From Aquimarina mycalae (GTDB lineage Bacteria; Bacteroidota; Bacteroidia; Flavobacteriales; Flavobacteriaceae): a stretch of 64,000 nucleotides of DNA. The translations under genes were made by a program, and so were the position numbers. The notes under the pieces were generated by a model. It saw only the letters and a program-made list of their open reading frames with translations, was not told the DNA's origin and searched no databases. Where the stretch lies: positions 186,001-250,000 of the forward strand of contig NZ_JARYGY010000004.1 of assembly GCF_029906345.1 (NCBI RefSeq). The letters run 5' to 3'. The first letter of the stretch is position 1. The number at the start of each line of letters is the position of its first letter. Of this stretch, positions 46,512 to 55,138 are shown one piece after another.

Positions 46512-46636
46512 TGTGATTCCAAAAATTATTTAAAAATCCAAAGTACAAAAAACATCTCTACTGCTTTCCGTTTGACATTAGTTTCGTATTTTGCTTTGTC
46601 AAAAATATAAGTAAACTCAAAAAATTAGATATACAC

Positions 46637-47227
46637 ATGCCATTAGTAACACCTTTATCAGCGGATCACGATATTGAAACCAAAGAATTAGCTGAATTCT
46701 TCAATGAAACACTTGGATTTTGCCCTAATTCGGTATTAACTATGCAACGAAGACCTGCCATTTCTAAAGCTTTTATTAACCTTAATAAAGCGGTTATGGC
46801 GAATGAAGGTCGTGTAACCTCAGCATTAAAACGTATGATTGCCTGGGTAAGTAGTAATGCTACAGGATGTAGATACTGCCAGGCTCACGCAATTCGTGCT
46901 GCTGAACGTTATGGAGCAGAGCAAGAACAATTAGATAATATTTGGGAATATAAAACACACCCAGCATTTAGCGATGCAGAACGAGCAGCACTTGATTTTT
47001 CGCTAGCAGCATCCTTAGTACCTAATAATGTGGATGAAGCGATCAAAACCGAGTTATATAAATATTGGGACGAAGGCGAAATTGTAGAAATGCTTGGTGT
47101 TATTTCTTTATTTGGATACCTAAACCGATGGAATGATTCTATGGGAACTACCGTAGAAGAAGGAGCCATCGAATCTGGAGAACAATATCTTGGTAAACAC
47201 GGATGGGAAAAAGGAAAACACGTATAG
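46637..47227 (+). CDS. Carboxymuconolactone decarboxylase (AhpD-like) family protein
   Basis: The 196-residue protein belongs to the AhpD/CMD fold. The CxxC redox pair lies in NATGCRYCQAHAIRAAERYG, with the following His, as in AhpD-type peroxidase partners. AhpD-like proteins reduce peroxidases or act on hydroperoxides. The precise role here is not known. It is a single gene between divergent recJ and the converging response regulator, with a shared terminator downstream. Confidence 0.88.
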   Translation: MPLVTPLSADHDIETKELAEFFNETLGFCPNSVLTMQRRPAISKAFINLNKAVMANEGRVTSALKRMIAWVSSNATGCRYCQAHAIRAAERYGAEQEQLDNIWEYKTHPAFSDAERAALDFSLAASLVPNNVDEAIKTELYKYWDEGEIVEMLGVISLFGYLNRWNDSMGTTVEEGAIESGEQYLGKHGWEKGKHV

Positions 47228-47256
47228 TTTTTATTTGATTCTTTATCCAAAAAAAT

Positions 47257-47299
47257 AAAAAAGACCTGTGGTATTTTTGAAATACTACAGGTCTTTTTT
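47257..47299. terminator. Bidirectional terminator
   Basis: AAAAGACCTGT and ACAGGTCTTTT form a long stem topped by TATTT/AAATA. A-run and T-run flank it, so it can serve the AhpD-like gene (plus) and the response regulator (minus, stop at 47308). Confidence 0.88.
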
Positions 47300-47307
47300 T
47301 AAATTAT

Positions 47308-47961
47308 TTATACAGAAATAATCTTTTCCTTGACTGCTTTAATAATTAATCCAGCAGTGTTTTTTACTCCTAATTTGATCATTAGATTTTTGCGATGTCC
47401 TTCGATAGTTCGAATACTCAAAAATAACTCTTCAGCAATTCCTGCGGTAGTATATTCTTTGGTAACCAATTCTAATACTTCCATTTCTCTTGTGGTAAGG
47501 TGGTAATCTTTACCTATTATAGGTGGTTTATTGGTTTTATTTTTAAGCCCTTTCAATAATGCCTGAGAAACAAAAGGATTAAAATAAAAACCTTTTTCGA
47601 AGACAGATCGAATTGCCTCTTCCAGTTCTTGTTGATTTGTATCTTTTAATAAATATCCATTAGCACCAACTTCCATAAGATAAGAGATCATTCGTTCTTC
47701 TTTATGCATCGTAAGAATGATAATCTTGATATCTGGATACAACTCTTTTATTTTTACCGTTGCGTCTACTCCATTCATTTCCTCCATCTCTAAATCCAAT
47801 AATATCACATCTGGGGTAGTGTTATTTAATTTAGCTAAAAGATCTTTTCCACTCACTGCTTCCAGAACAAGTTCGATATTGTTCATTTTATCTAATAAAG
47901 ATTTTATGCCTTCCCGAAACAGGTTGTGGTCATCTACCAATCCTAATTGAATTCTTTTCAT
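47308..47961 (-). CDS. LuxR/NarL-family response regulator
   Basis: The N-terminal receiver has the acidic pair VDDHN, the phospho-Asp in VILLDLEMEEMNGVD and the lysine in YLLKDTN. The C-terminus is a LuxR-type helix-turn-helix (LTTREMEVLELVTKEYTTAGIAEELFLSIRTIEGHR). It sits 30 bases after a histidine kinase gene and is likely its partner. NarL-type regulators bind inverted repeats; CACGT...ACGTG in the divergent promoter region near 50304 is a candidate target. The gene is the last of a four-gene minus-strand set. Confidence 0.95.
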   Translation of the reverse strand: MKRIQLGLVDDHNLFREGIKSLLDKMNNIELVLEAVSGKDLLAKLNNTTPDVILLDLEMEEMNGVDATVKIKELYPDIKIIILTMHKEERMISYLMEVGANGYLLKDTNQQELEEAIRSVFEKGFYFNPFVSQALLKGLKNKTNKPPIIGKDYHLTTREMEVLELVTKEYTTAGIAEELFLSIRTIEGHRKNLMIKLGVKNTAGLIIKAVKEKIISV

Positions 47962-47991
47962 GGTTGTATCATTTTAGGTTGTTAAGTGTAT

Positions 47992-48774
47992 TTATAATGG
48001 AATTTCTAGTTGTACTTTCATTCCATGTTTTTCTTCCTGAAAACTAATTGTCCCAGACAAAATAGATAATCTACTTTCTATATTTTTAAGCCCTAATCCC
48101 TTTCTATATTGAAGTTGTTTTTGATCCAAACCTTTTCCGTCATCTTCATATACCAGAATCAATATATTGTCATGATTCTTCATTTCTATATATATATTAG
48201 AGGCCTCTGCATGTTTTAGTGTATTCGTAATCAATTCCTGAATGATCCGATATAAATTTAATTCTTTAGTTTTTGCAATGTTTTGCGTTGTGCTGTCTAC
48301 AAAAGATATTTTAATTTTTCCAGAATCACGCACTGTTTGTACTAAGCTATCCACCGCTTCAGAAAATCCTAGTTTTTCTAATACAACTGGTCTTAAGTCT
48401 TGAGAAATACCACGTACACTTCTAATCATATCATCAAAAAAACCGCCTATTTTATTTACAATGCTTGTTAATTCTTCTGGCGCTAATTCTGGTTCTATCT
48501 GACCCATATAAAGTTTTGTAGTAGTTAACATGGCTCCTACATCATCATGTAATTCTTTGGCAATTCTTGTTCGTTCTTCTTCTTGACTCTGAATCGATGT
48601 TTTAAGCAATTCCTTTTGATAATCCGACTCTATTTTTTGATGTTTTTTTTGCTGTGCAAGTAATCTGCGCTGATAAATAATAAAAAACACAATCACTGAT
48701 AGTGATAGTAAAAATATCACTACCATACCGATGATGATGATCTTTAGTGTTATAGCTTCTTCGGATTCACCCAT
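47992..48774 (-). CDS. Sensor histidine kinase (HisKA_3 type)
   Basis: The protein starts at MGESEEAIT (48774); the frame extends further upstream but overlaps the previous gene. One membrane helix (about 9-33) precedes a coiled coil and the DHp domain with the H-box RTRIAKELHDDVGAMLTTTK, followed by an ATPase domain with QELITNTLKHA (N-box), EDDGKGLD and GLGLKNIESRL. It has no extracellular sensor of its own. The gene overlaps the seven-helix membrane protein gene by 25 bases, so that protein may act as the sensing part. The LuxR-type regulator follows. Confidence 0.93.
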   Translation of the reverse strand: MGESEEAITLKIIIIGMVVIFLLSLSVIVFFIIYQRRLLAQQKKHQKIESDYQKELLKTSIQSQEEERTRIAKELHDDVGAMLTTTKLYMGQIEPELAPEELTSIVNKIGGFFDDMIRSVRGISQDLRPVVLEKLGFSEAVDSLVQTVRDSGKIKISFVDSTTQNIAKTKELNLYRIIQELITNTLKHAEASNIYIEMKNHDNILILVYEDDGKGLDQKQLQYRKGLGLKNIESRLSILSGTISFQEEKHGMKVQLEIPL

Positions 48775-49400
48775 ATAGCGAAAGTGTAAAATAACATTAA
48801 TACTATATTTACAATAGCATGAAGACCCCAAACCAAATAACTTGCTTCTGTAGAACCTTTAAACATATTGTTATTAATAAAAAACAATATTAAGTTACTA
48901 GAAAAATAAATCAAAAAGCCCGCGTTAATCCAAAACATAGGATTGGTTTCTAACGCACTATATTTTACTTCTTTTAATAACGTATAAAAATAACTTAACG
49001 CAAGAAATATTACTACTACTCCTAAAAGTGTTGTCGCATTAGAATTAAATGTATTCAGGTTCTGAAAAAACAAGGTATTAACAACTGAAAATACAGTAAA
49101 AGAAATACCCAAGACGATAAAAAACTGTTTAGAAAATGTTTTCGATAAGACAGCTCTATATATATTAATGATCAACAAAAACTCTATGATCGCGTAAAAA
49201 TGATATACTGGTAAATTATTAATTTTTTTACGCCAAAGCATATTTGAAATAAACTCTACAATTAGTACTAATACTAATAAATACAAAAGCCTTATTTGTA
49301 CAGTGTTTAGTTTCTTAAATCTATATATCGCCAATAATAGTGGTACAATCACTATAAAAGACGAAACATTCCCTAAAAATTTAAAAAACTCCTCATTCAT
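48750..49400 (-). CDS. Seven-helix membrane protein coupled to histidine kinase
   Basis: The 216-residue product has about seven hydrophobic segments (near 14-26, 38-50, 70-85, 95-112, 125-142, 158-173 and 185-203) and no extended loops. It ends just inside the kinase gene with an overlap of 25 bases. Translational coupling with a kinase that has just one short transmembrane helix suggests a two-piece sensor. The family is unnamed to me; the role is inferred from gene order. Confidence 0.78.
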   Translation of the reverse strand: MNEEFFKFLGNVSSFIVIVPLLLAIYRFKKLNTVQIRLLYLLVLVLIVEFISNMLWRKKINNLPVYHFYAIIEFLLIINIYRAVLSKTFSKQFFIVLGISFTVFSVVNTLFFQNLNTFNSNATTLLGVVVIFLALSYFYTLLKEVKYSALETNPMFWINAGFLIYFSSNLILFFINNNMFKGSTEASYLVWGLHAIVNIVLMLFYTFAIWVNPKKL

Positions 49401-49419
49401 TAGTATCTTATTATATAGT

Positions 49420-50196
49420 TTATTCGTTGGGACAAGTGGGCGGACATGGTGTAGAATATTCTATAAAAATTTCTTCATCTCCGAATTCAGCAAATCCATG
49501 TCTTGATATTATTTCAGTTTGTACTTTTTTCTTTGGAACGATACCCAATACAGGTGTAAATGAAATCATATTCCGGTTCTGAAATTTATTCATATCAATA
49601 CCTGGATACATAATAAATCTTGCTACATTATTATGAAATGTGCCATTAAAAAGATGCAATACTATATCACTACTAACATCAAAAAAATTAACGCGCATTA
49701 AAGATCTTGTTCCCTCATCTTTTGCTACGAAAAGATCATCAATTAGGTTATCCTCTACATTATTCCAATTGGTTAAAATCATTTCTTTAAAAATACCTGG
49801 AACCAACCTTCCTCCGCCGTTCACACTTTCATTATTCATACGTAATGGTCGTGGTTTATCAAATTCAGGTATAAGAGAAAAACAATAAGGATGCTTTCTG
49901 CTAGTAGTTGTTATTTTTATAATTGGACAAAATGTGAATTTGGTTTTATCCTCCTTTTCCAAACTCATATAAATTCGAATGCTTGTAATATCTTTTAATT
50001 TATTTAAGCATTTTAAATCATTATCACTCATCACAAAACGATTCGTACGAGTATAGTAACTGCCAGATGATTTAGTTCCATCATTTAATCGCTGAAAATG
50101 TCTTGCTAGTAACAATACTTCTTCTTGTTCCCATCGTTTTATATTATCCGATTGTTTCTTAGTCAGTACCTGATCTAGTTCTATTGTTTGTTCCAT
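49420..50196 (-). CDS. Hypothetical protein, first gene of the kinase operon
   Basis: The 258-residue protein has no signal peptide or membrane segment. It looks like a soluble alpha/beta protein; FTFCPIIKITTTSRKHPYCFSLIPEF is the most hydrophobic core, and the end carries a short cysteine-proline motif CPPTCPNE. No family was recognised. It precedes the seven-helix gene by 19 bases, so it is probably co-transcribed with a two-component system and might be a ligand-binding or output partner. Confidence 0.72.
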   Translation of the reverse strand: MEQTIELDQVLTKKQSDNIKRWEQEEVLLLARHFQRLNDGTKSSGSYYTRTNRFVMSDNDLKCLNKLKDITSIRIYMSLEKEDKTKFTFCPIIKITTTSRKHPYCFSLIPEFDKPRPLRMNNESVNGGGRLVPGIFKEMILTNWNNVEDNLIDDLFVAKDEGTRSLMRVNFFDVSSDIVLHLFNGTFHNNVARFIMYPGIDMNKFQNRNMISFTPVLGIVPKKKVQTEIISRHGFAEFGDEEIFIEYSTPCPPTCPNE

Positions 50197-50452
50197 TTGT
50201 GTGAAAATTTATTACGTTAAATTGGTTTGTTCCATTAAAGCTACATAAAAAACAAGATTGCTACTAATAATGACTGAATTAACAGGTAATTACCATTAAA
50301 AAACACGTATTTACCACGTGCCTATAGTTTCTGTTTCACACATATATGTATCAAAATTGATTTATACGTATTATTCCTTGATTTTAAAATCTGTAATTCT
50401 ACTGTTCAATTGCGGCAAATACCTGTTTTAAAAAACGGAAACTTCTACGCTA
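50197..50452. other. Divergent intergenic region
   Basis: No gene is seen. The stretch contains the inverted repeat CACGT (50304-50308)/ACGTG (50316-50320) and TACGTA (50365-50370), ACGT-centred sites that could be targets for the LuxR-type regulator. It separates the kinase operon (minus) from the cytolysin-domain-like gene (plus). Confidence 0.4.
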
Positions 50453-50481
50453 TTGATAAACAAATAGTTGCAATAATTTTG
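50453..50481 (+). promoter_or_regulatory. Promoter for the cytolysin-domain-like gene
   Basis: TTG at 50453-50455 and TAATTTTG at 50474-50481 (TAnnTTTG) lie 18 bases apart, a usable -33/-7 pair. The transcript would start near 50488, about 100 bases before the ATG. Confidence 0.55.
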
Positions 50482-50504
50482 AATGTAATTAAAAACATAA
50501 TATT

Positions 50505-50527
50505 AAAAAGGGTAGCTACTTTTTTTG
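50505..50527 (+). terminator. Small hairpin with T-run in the leader
   Basis: AAAAAGGGT-AGCT-ACTTTTTTT forms a nine-pair stem (two G-U) with a T-run, starting about 17 bases after the predicted transcript start. It could attenuate the downstream gene. Confidence 0.4.
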
Positions 50528-50589
50528 ATTACAATGGCGGATTCGAAAAGCCAAATTATAAATAGAGTAGAAGTATAAAAAAACAAATC

Positions 50590-50922
50590 ATGGAATTAAA
50601 AGAAGCGGTATTATCTCACTTAGACGCAAAACAAACAGGATCTATTCTCATACGATGTGAAGGAGGATATGTGGCACGATTTACACTTTCATATCAATTA
50701 AATGGTAAAGAGTTTAGCAAACACTCAGGAAATATCTCGCTAGGAGTAAATAAGTCAGAAACTATTCCAGAAGGAGCGACTTCTATACATCTAAAAGTGG
50801 AAGAAAACTGGGCATTTGGTTGGTCTACGATTTTCACAAAAAACTACGACAAACCAGTGACAGAATGCTATAAAGTTTATGGAACAACATTAGATCCTAA
50901 ATATGCAAAAATCTCTTGCTAA
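50590..50922 (+). CDS. Stand-alone protein resembling cholesterol-dependent cytolysin domain 4
   Basis: The 110-residue protein lines up with the membrane-binding C-terminal domain of thiol-activated cytolysins such as perfringolysin. Matching landmarks, in order: GGYVARF (25-31), the TIPEGATSIHLKV strand (59-70), EENWAFGWSTI (71-81) where cytolysins carry the undecapeptide ECTGLAWEWWR, and GTTLDPKYA (98-106), which repeats the cytolysin GTTLYPKY box with the Thr-Leu sterol pair. There is no signal peptide and no pore-forming domain. It may bind membranes, act as an antitoxin-like or lectin-like domain, or be an unrelated fold. Resemblance is by eye; role unknown. Confidence 0.72.
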   Translation: MELKEAVLSHLDAKQTGSILIRCEGGYVARFTLSYQLNGKEFSKHSGNISLGVNKSETIPEGATSIHLKVEENWAFGWSTIFTKNYDKPVTECYKVYGTTLDPKYAKISC

Positions 50923-50944
50923 TAGCCTCTAACATTTTCAAAGA

Positions 50945-50978
50945 CAACCTGAATCTGTCGATTCGGGTTGTTACTTTT
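50945..50978 (+). terminator. Rho-independent terminator of the cytolysin-domain-like gene
   Basis: CAACCTGAATC (50945-50955) pairs with GATTCGGGTTG (50960-50970) with one wobble, loop TGTC. The T-rich tail covers the last codons of the converging M50 gene. Confidence 0.8.
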
Positions 50979-51615
50979 TAAAATAATATTGAAAACTTTT
51001 CCAAAGCAAATAAACACTGATCATAATAATCAATATCGCCCATATCCAATAGGTACCGATTGTGTTTTCTGCAATTGCCTGTGTATCTGAGATCTGGATC
51101 ACACCATCTCTTTCGAATTGTTTAGTGAATAAATAATCTAACTGAAGATAGGTACTCAACACAGATTGCAATCCCAAAAACAAAATAATGATCTCTTCTA
51201 ATCTTCTGCTTTTAAATAATGTAATTACAAATAAAAATACGGCAAAACTAGTAAGTACTGCAATGCCCCAAAAAGATCGAATCCATAATAGCAAAGAAAG
51301 AATCATTATACCTATCAGAATTCTAAGAGCTACCATAGAAGTTTTGTGTGATCTGGCAGATATGATTAACAATGCACCGACAATTGCGGGACCTAACAAT
51401 CCTCCTACCGCTACTAATGCGTTGCCAACAAAAGATGGTAAATAACTTCCTCCTAAATGGTAATAGGCAACACCGCCTCCGTTTTCATAAATTTCTAAAA
51501 ACTCAAAACTGCCACCTACAAATAAAGCAGTAAGTCCATGACCCATTTCATGAAACCAGGTGCCCAATAAACGAAACGGGTATTGAACCCAACCAAAATA
51601 AGGTAATTGCCACAA
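50971..51615 (-). CDS. M50B-type membrane metallopeptidase
   Basis: The zinc motif HEMGH (WFHEMGHGLTALFVGG) is near residues 22-26 and is followed by five or more hydrophobic helices. Members of this group are predicted to be intramembrane or membrane-bound proteases related to site-2 protease. The second Zn ligand is not certain from sequence. It is alone; the converging cytolysin-domain-like gene shares its 3' region. The target is unknown. Confidence 0.8.
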   Translation of the reverse strand: MWQLPYFGWVQYPFRLLGTWFHEMGHGLTALFVGGSFEFLEIYENGGGVAYYHLGGSYLPSFVGNALVAVGGLLGPAIVGALLIISARSHKTSMVALRILIGIMILSLLLWIRSFWGIAVLTSFAVFLFVITLFKSRRLEEIIILFLGLQSVLSTYLQLDYLFTKQFERDGVIQISDTQAIAENTIGTYWIWAILIIMISVYLLWKSFQYYFKK

Positions 51616-51748
51616 TATGATAACTACTAAGGCAACGACAACTATGGTATAATCAAAACGTTTAGAGATATTTGTAATTTTTAAATTAATTTAAAGTCCT
51701 TATTACAAACCTAATACCTTATTTTACGTTTCACAAAAATCGCTTGGT

Positions 51749-52078
51749 ATGAATTCATCTATCTTAAAATATCAGATTCTTGTTTTGGCTTGCTTATTAA
51801 CTATTTGTATTCATGGTCAAGAGAAAGTTACAAAAGAAAAGAATAAGAACAATACTATCCTTTCATCTGATCAGCGCAGTGATCCCAAAAATTTGTATAC
51901 AATGCCTGTTTATAATCCAAACTATAATCTAGATAATCAGATCAAATTTGCTCTTATTAATGATACCAAAGAAAAAATACTAATGCCGATATATGATCCT
52001 TTTTCATCCCTATTGATAAATCCAAAAAGGCAATTAACATATGGAGAGATTGCAAAAAAACTTAAAAGAGATAAATAA
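51749..52078 (+). CDS. Small exported hypothetical protein
   Basis: A signal peptide of about 25 residues (LVLACLLTICIHGQ) is followed by 80 charged residues with a repeated pattern: MPVYNPNYNLD and MPIYDPFSSLL. No family is recognised. It has its own start between the divergent M50 gene and the converging HopJ-like gene; expression is uncertain. Confidence 0.6.
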   Translation: MNSSILKYQILVLACLLTICIHGQEKVTKEKNKNNTILSSDQRSDPKNLYTMPVYNPNYNLDNQIKFALINDTKEKILMPIYDPFSSLLINPKRQLTYGEIAKKLKRDK

Positions 52079-52089
52079 CTAAAACGTAT

Positions 52090-52431
52090 TTATTTTTCGA
52101 CTAGAGGAGATTCTTCAAAGGAGATTCCTTCCCAACCAGTTTTTATAAAATTGCGAATATTTTGATGATCATTTCCTTCTGGAGTATTGATAACACTCTT
52201 ATAATGTTCTCCAAAACAATATAATGTTTCTTCTTTGTTTAAATTCTGAATTTTTGCAAAAGAAAACAATTTACAAGAACCCATATTTTGTCCAACATCA
52301 TTTGTAACTTCTCCGTTGATAAAAGATACTGACTTAAAGTTATAATTAACATCTATAACCTGCATCGTATCTTGAAATGTAACTTCTTCGGGAGTATCTC
52401 TAAGTTTGTGAATAAATTTTGGGATAGTCAT
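52090..52431 (-). CDS. HopJ-family protein
   Basis: The 113-residue protein matches the HopJ type III effector family (PF08888), whose consensus GQNxGSCKxF and DHQNIRNFxKTGW are present here as VGQNMGSCKLFSFAKI and GNDHQNIRNFIKTGWEGI. Members are common in bacteria without type III secretion, so the effector name is historical and the function is unknown. It ends an apparent minus-strand series with rsmI (gap 3 bases) and DoxX upstream. Confidence 0.9.
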   Translation of the reverse strand: MTIPKFIHKLRDTPEEVTFQDTMQVIDVNYNFKSVSFINGEVTNDVGQNMGSCKLFSFAKIQNLNKEETLYCFGEHYKSVINTPEGNDHQNIRNFIKTGWEGISFEESPLVEK

Positions 52432-52434
52432 ATG

Positions 52435-53106
52435 TTATTTCTTACCTGCAACTACTACTACAATCTCACCCTTAGGAGGTTTCTGTTCAAAATGAGATAG
52501 TACTTCTTTTACAGTTCCTCGAACCGTTTCTTCATGAAATTTACTTAATTCTCTAGATACAGATACTGCTCGATCTGCCCCTAAATATTCTACTAAATTT
52601 CCTAATGTTTTTATCAGTTTATGAGGAGACTCATAGAAGATCATCGTTCTGGTTTCTTCTGCTAAAAGTTGTAATCGAGTTTGTCTTCCTTTTTTTACCG
52701 GAAGAAACCCTTCAAACACAAACTTATCATTTGGTAATCCACTATTTACCAAAGCTGGTACAAATGCAGTTGCTCCAGGCAAACATTCTACTTCAATATT
52801 ATTTTCTACACAAGCTCTGGTTAATAAAAACCCTGGATCACTAATTGCTGGAGTTCCTGCATCACTAATTAATGCAATAGTTTCTCCACTCTTCAGTTTG
52901 CGAATAATACTTTCGGTAGTTTTGTGTTCATTATGCATATGATGACTTTGCATATGTGTCGCAATTTCATAATGTTTTAGCAGTTTACCACTTGTACGGG
53001 TATCTTCTGCTAAAATTAAATCTACTTCTTTCAGAACTTTGATAGCTCTGAAAGTCATATCCTCCAAATTACCTATTGGAGTAGGAACCAGATATAATTT
53101 AGCCAT
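52435..53106 (-). CDS. rsmI: 16S rRNA (cytidine(1402)-2'-O)-methyltransferase
   Basis: RsmI methylates the ribose of C1402 in 16S rRNA with SAM. The tetrapyrrole-methylase-like fold starts KLYLVPTPIGNLEDMTFRA, with ILAEDTRTSGKLL, ALISDAGTPAISDPG and GATAFVPALVNSGLP as SAM/active-site motifs, and ending EIVVVVAGKK. The length of 223 is the short Bacteroidota form. It is three bases after the DoxX gene. Confidence 0.96.
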   Translation of the reverse strand: MAKLYLVPTPIGNLEDMTFRAIKVLKEVDLILAEDTRTSGKLLKHYEIATHMQSHHMHNEHKTTESIIRKLKSGETIALISDAGTPAISDPGFLLTRACVENNIEVECLPGATAFVPALVNSGLPNDKFVFEGFLPVKKGRQTRLQLLAEETRTMIFYESPHKLIKTLGNLVEYLGADRAVSVSRELSKFHEETVRGTVKEVLSHFEQKPPKGEIVVVVAGKK

Positions 53107-53109
53107 CTA

Positions 53110-53457
53110 TTAAGGTCTTATTTTTTTACCTGTTGCATAAGATATCACAAGGAATATTAATCCCAAAGTAGCGAATAAACCTTGCCCATCGTCTTTCATG
53201 TAATGTGCAGTATAAGCTAACACCATATCAAAAAAGAAACCAGCATATGCCCACTCTTTTAACCATTTTATTTTATTGGTAAGAATTGTAATAATTCCTA
53301 ATATTTTGGCAATCGCCAGAGGTATTACCAAGTATGTCGGGTAATCCAGATTTTCAAAAAAACCTCTTACCATTTCTGTATTTCTAAAATACATCTGCGC
53401 AGAAAACAACATAATTCCACACATGGCAACTGTAGCAACCCAATAAATGATCTTCAT
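53110..53457 (-). CDS. DoxX-like membrane protein
   Basis: Four hydrophobic segments in 115 residues match the DoxX/DUF4267-like family: YWVATVAMCGIMLFSAQMYF, YLVIPLAIAKILGIITIL, YAGFFFDMVLAYTAHYM and LGLIFLVISYATG. These small inner-membrane proteins have no settled function; some are linked to redox stress. It is upstream of rsmI with a three-base gap. Confidence 0.85.
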   Translation of the reverse strand: MKIIYWVATVAMCGIMLFSAQMYFRNTEMVRGFFENLDYPTYLVIPLAIAKILGIITILTNKIKWLKEWAYAGFFFDMVLAYTAHYMKDDGQGLFATLGLIFLVISYATGKKIRP

Positions 53458-53519
53458 ATAATTTGTTTTTTTATTTTATTTCTTGAAGACTTTAGTGATC
53501 AAAAAAGAATAATCCTTAC

Positions 53520-54320
53520 CTAAAACTCATATTTATTGGTCACGATCTCCATAAAACGCTCTTCATACTCATCTTTGCCTACCCAATTGTTATAATCTGG
53601 CTTTACCATATTTTTAATAAACTGAGTTGCTCCACTTTTACTATTTAGGGTATTCAATTGAGAAAGTACCCTATTATAATCAGTAGAACTTCCGTCAAAT
53701 AAATGTTTTATAAACGCAAGACGGTCATTAAGTCCAATGTTTATTCCTTTTTTTAATTGATCATTCAGTGATTTAGGTTTTTCATCTTGATCATTAACCT
53801 TATCTAAAATAGGCATACTTTGGGGAGCAGATCCTATTTCTTCTTTATCATTTTTTTCATACACTGGTTCAGATAAGGAAACGTTTTCTTCGGTAAATTT
53901 AGGAACAGGAACAAAAAGATCTTCTGTTACTTTTTCATTAATTTTTTCAATAATAATTTCAGGTTTCTGTTCTTCAACTTCTTCAATCTGCGAATCCATG
54001 ACCTTATTACCAAGATTAAACATTGTTTCTGAAACCTCTTCTATTTCATTTTTCTGATCCAGATTTACAATTGGCTTTGGCTTTATAACCTCTGCAGTTT
54101 CTTCTTGAAATTCTTGCGTCTGTTGACCTTCTAGTACACTTTTGATTTGTCCTATTGTAGGTTCAATATCCGCAAAATGAGATTCAACAAAATTTAAAAC
54201 ACTTAATTTTTCGTATAACTGTCTTGTCTCTTCCTGTAATTGAGGCAAGGTTGATGTATCCTTAAGCTGCAGTATCTTGTGTGCGATGCTTATAAGTTCT
54301 GCTTCCAATTTCTTCTTCAT
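53520..54320 (-). CDS. Hypothetical acidic protein (flavobacterial)
   Basis: The 266-residue protein has a helical N-terminus (MKKKLEAELISIAHKILQLK ... HFADIEP), a long low-complexity acidic middle rich in Glu, Val and Pro (about 75-190), and a conserved C-terminal helical part (NDRLAFIKHLFDGSSTDYNRVLSQLN). No signal or membrane segment. A protein-interaction role is plausible. It is divergent from tdk with 170 bases between. No function is assigned. Confidence 0.72.
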   Translation of the reverse strand: MKKKLEAELISIAHKILQLKDTSTLPQLQEETRQLYEKLSVLNFVESHFADIEPTIGQIKSVLEGQQTQEFQEETAEVIKPKPIVNLDQKNEIEEVSETMFNLGNKVMDSQIEEVEEQKPEIIIEKINEKVTEDLFVPVPKFTEENVSLSEPVYEKNDKEEIGSAPQSMPILDKVNDQDEKPKSLNDQLKKGINIGLNDRLAFIKHLFDGSSTDYNRVLSQLNTLNSKSGATQFIKNMVKPDYNNWVGKDEYEERFMEIVTNKYEF

Positions 54321-54490
54321 AACTTTCTTATTCGTTTGGGCTATGCTTTTTGTTTTTTAATAAATTTACCTCATCTTTAGAGCAATACCAAATAATAAAA
54401 TGGAATGAGTCATCGTTTTAAGAATCATTTCAAAATTCATTTGGTATTAAAGGAGTAGGGTTTCTTTTAATTGATGCTGAAAAATACAAA

Positions 54491-55138
54491 ATGTTTCTCG
54501 AAAATACGGTAAATCATAAAGAGCAATTTGGGTGGATAGAAGTGATCTGTGGTTCAATGTTTTCTGGTAAGACTGAAGAATTGATTCGCAGACTGAAACG
54601 TGCACAATTTGCCAAACAAAAAGTTGAAATTTTTAAACCAGCAGTTGATGTGCGTTATGATGAAGAAATGGTGGTTTCTCATGATGCCAACGAAATTCGT
54701 TCTACTCCAGTTCCTGCAGCAGCTAATATCAGAATCCTTGCAGATACTTGTGATGTGGTAGGAATTGATGAAGCACAGTTTTTTGATGATGAAATAGTAA
54801 GTGTGTGCAATGACTTAGCTAATAAAGGGATTCGAGTTATAGTTGCTGGTTTAGATATGGATTTTAAAGGAAATCCTTTTGGTCCAATGCCTGCACTTAT
54901 GGCAACTGCAGAATATGTTACCAAAGTTCATGCAGTTTGCACAAGAACAGGTAATCTTGCTCAATATAGTTATAGAAAATCCACAAAGGATGATTTGGTA
55001 TTATTAGGAGAAACTGATGAGTATGAGCCGCTAAGTCGCGCTGCATACTACAAAGCTTCTTTAAAAGAGAAAGTAAAAGATATAGAGGTAACTGATCCGA
55101 AAGAATTATCCAAAAATTCTGAAAAATCCAATGAGTAG
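54491..55138 (+). CDS. tdk: Thymidine kinase (type II)
   Basis: Thymidine kinase phosphorylates deoxythymidine in salvage. The P-loop [18 protein letters not shown], the DEAQF catalytic strand [10 protein letters not shown] and the lasso [18 protein letters not shown] are present. Three of the four zinc cysteines of the family are replaced (CTRT and SRAA instead of CxxC and CRxC), a common Bacteroidota form. The length of 215 is normal. It overlaps the alr start by eight bases. Confidence 0.95.
   Translation: MFLENTVNHKEQFGWIEVICGSMFSGKTEELIRRLKRAQFAKQKVEIFKPAVDVRYDEEMVVSHDANEIRSTPVPAAANIRILADTCDVVGIDEAQFFDDEIVSVCNDLANKGIRVIVAGLDMDFKGNPFGPMPALMATAEYVTKVHAVCTRTGNLAQYSYRKSTKDDLVLLGETDEYEPLSRAAYYKASLKEKVKDIEVTDPKELSKNSEKSNE

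Noticed and set aside
52090..52431. Type III secretion effector
   Set aside because: HopJ-family proteins are widespread in bacteria without type III secretion, and no secretion genes are nearby.
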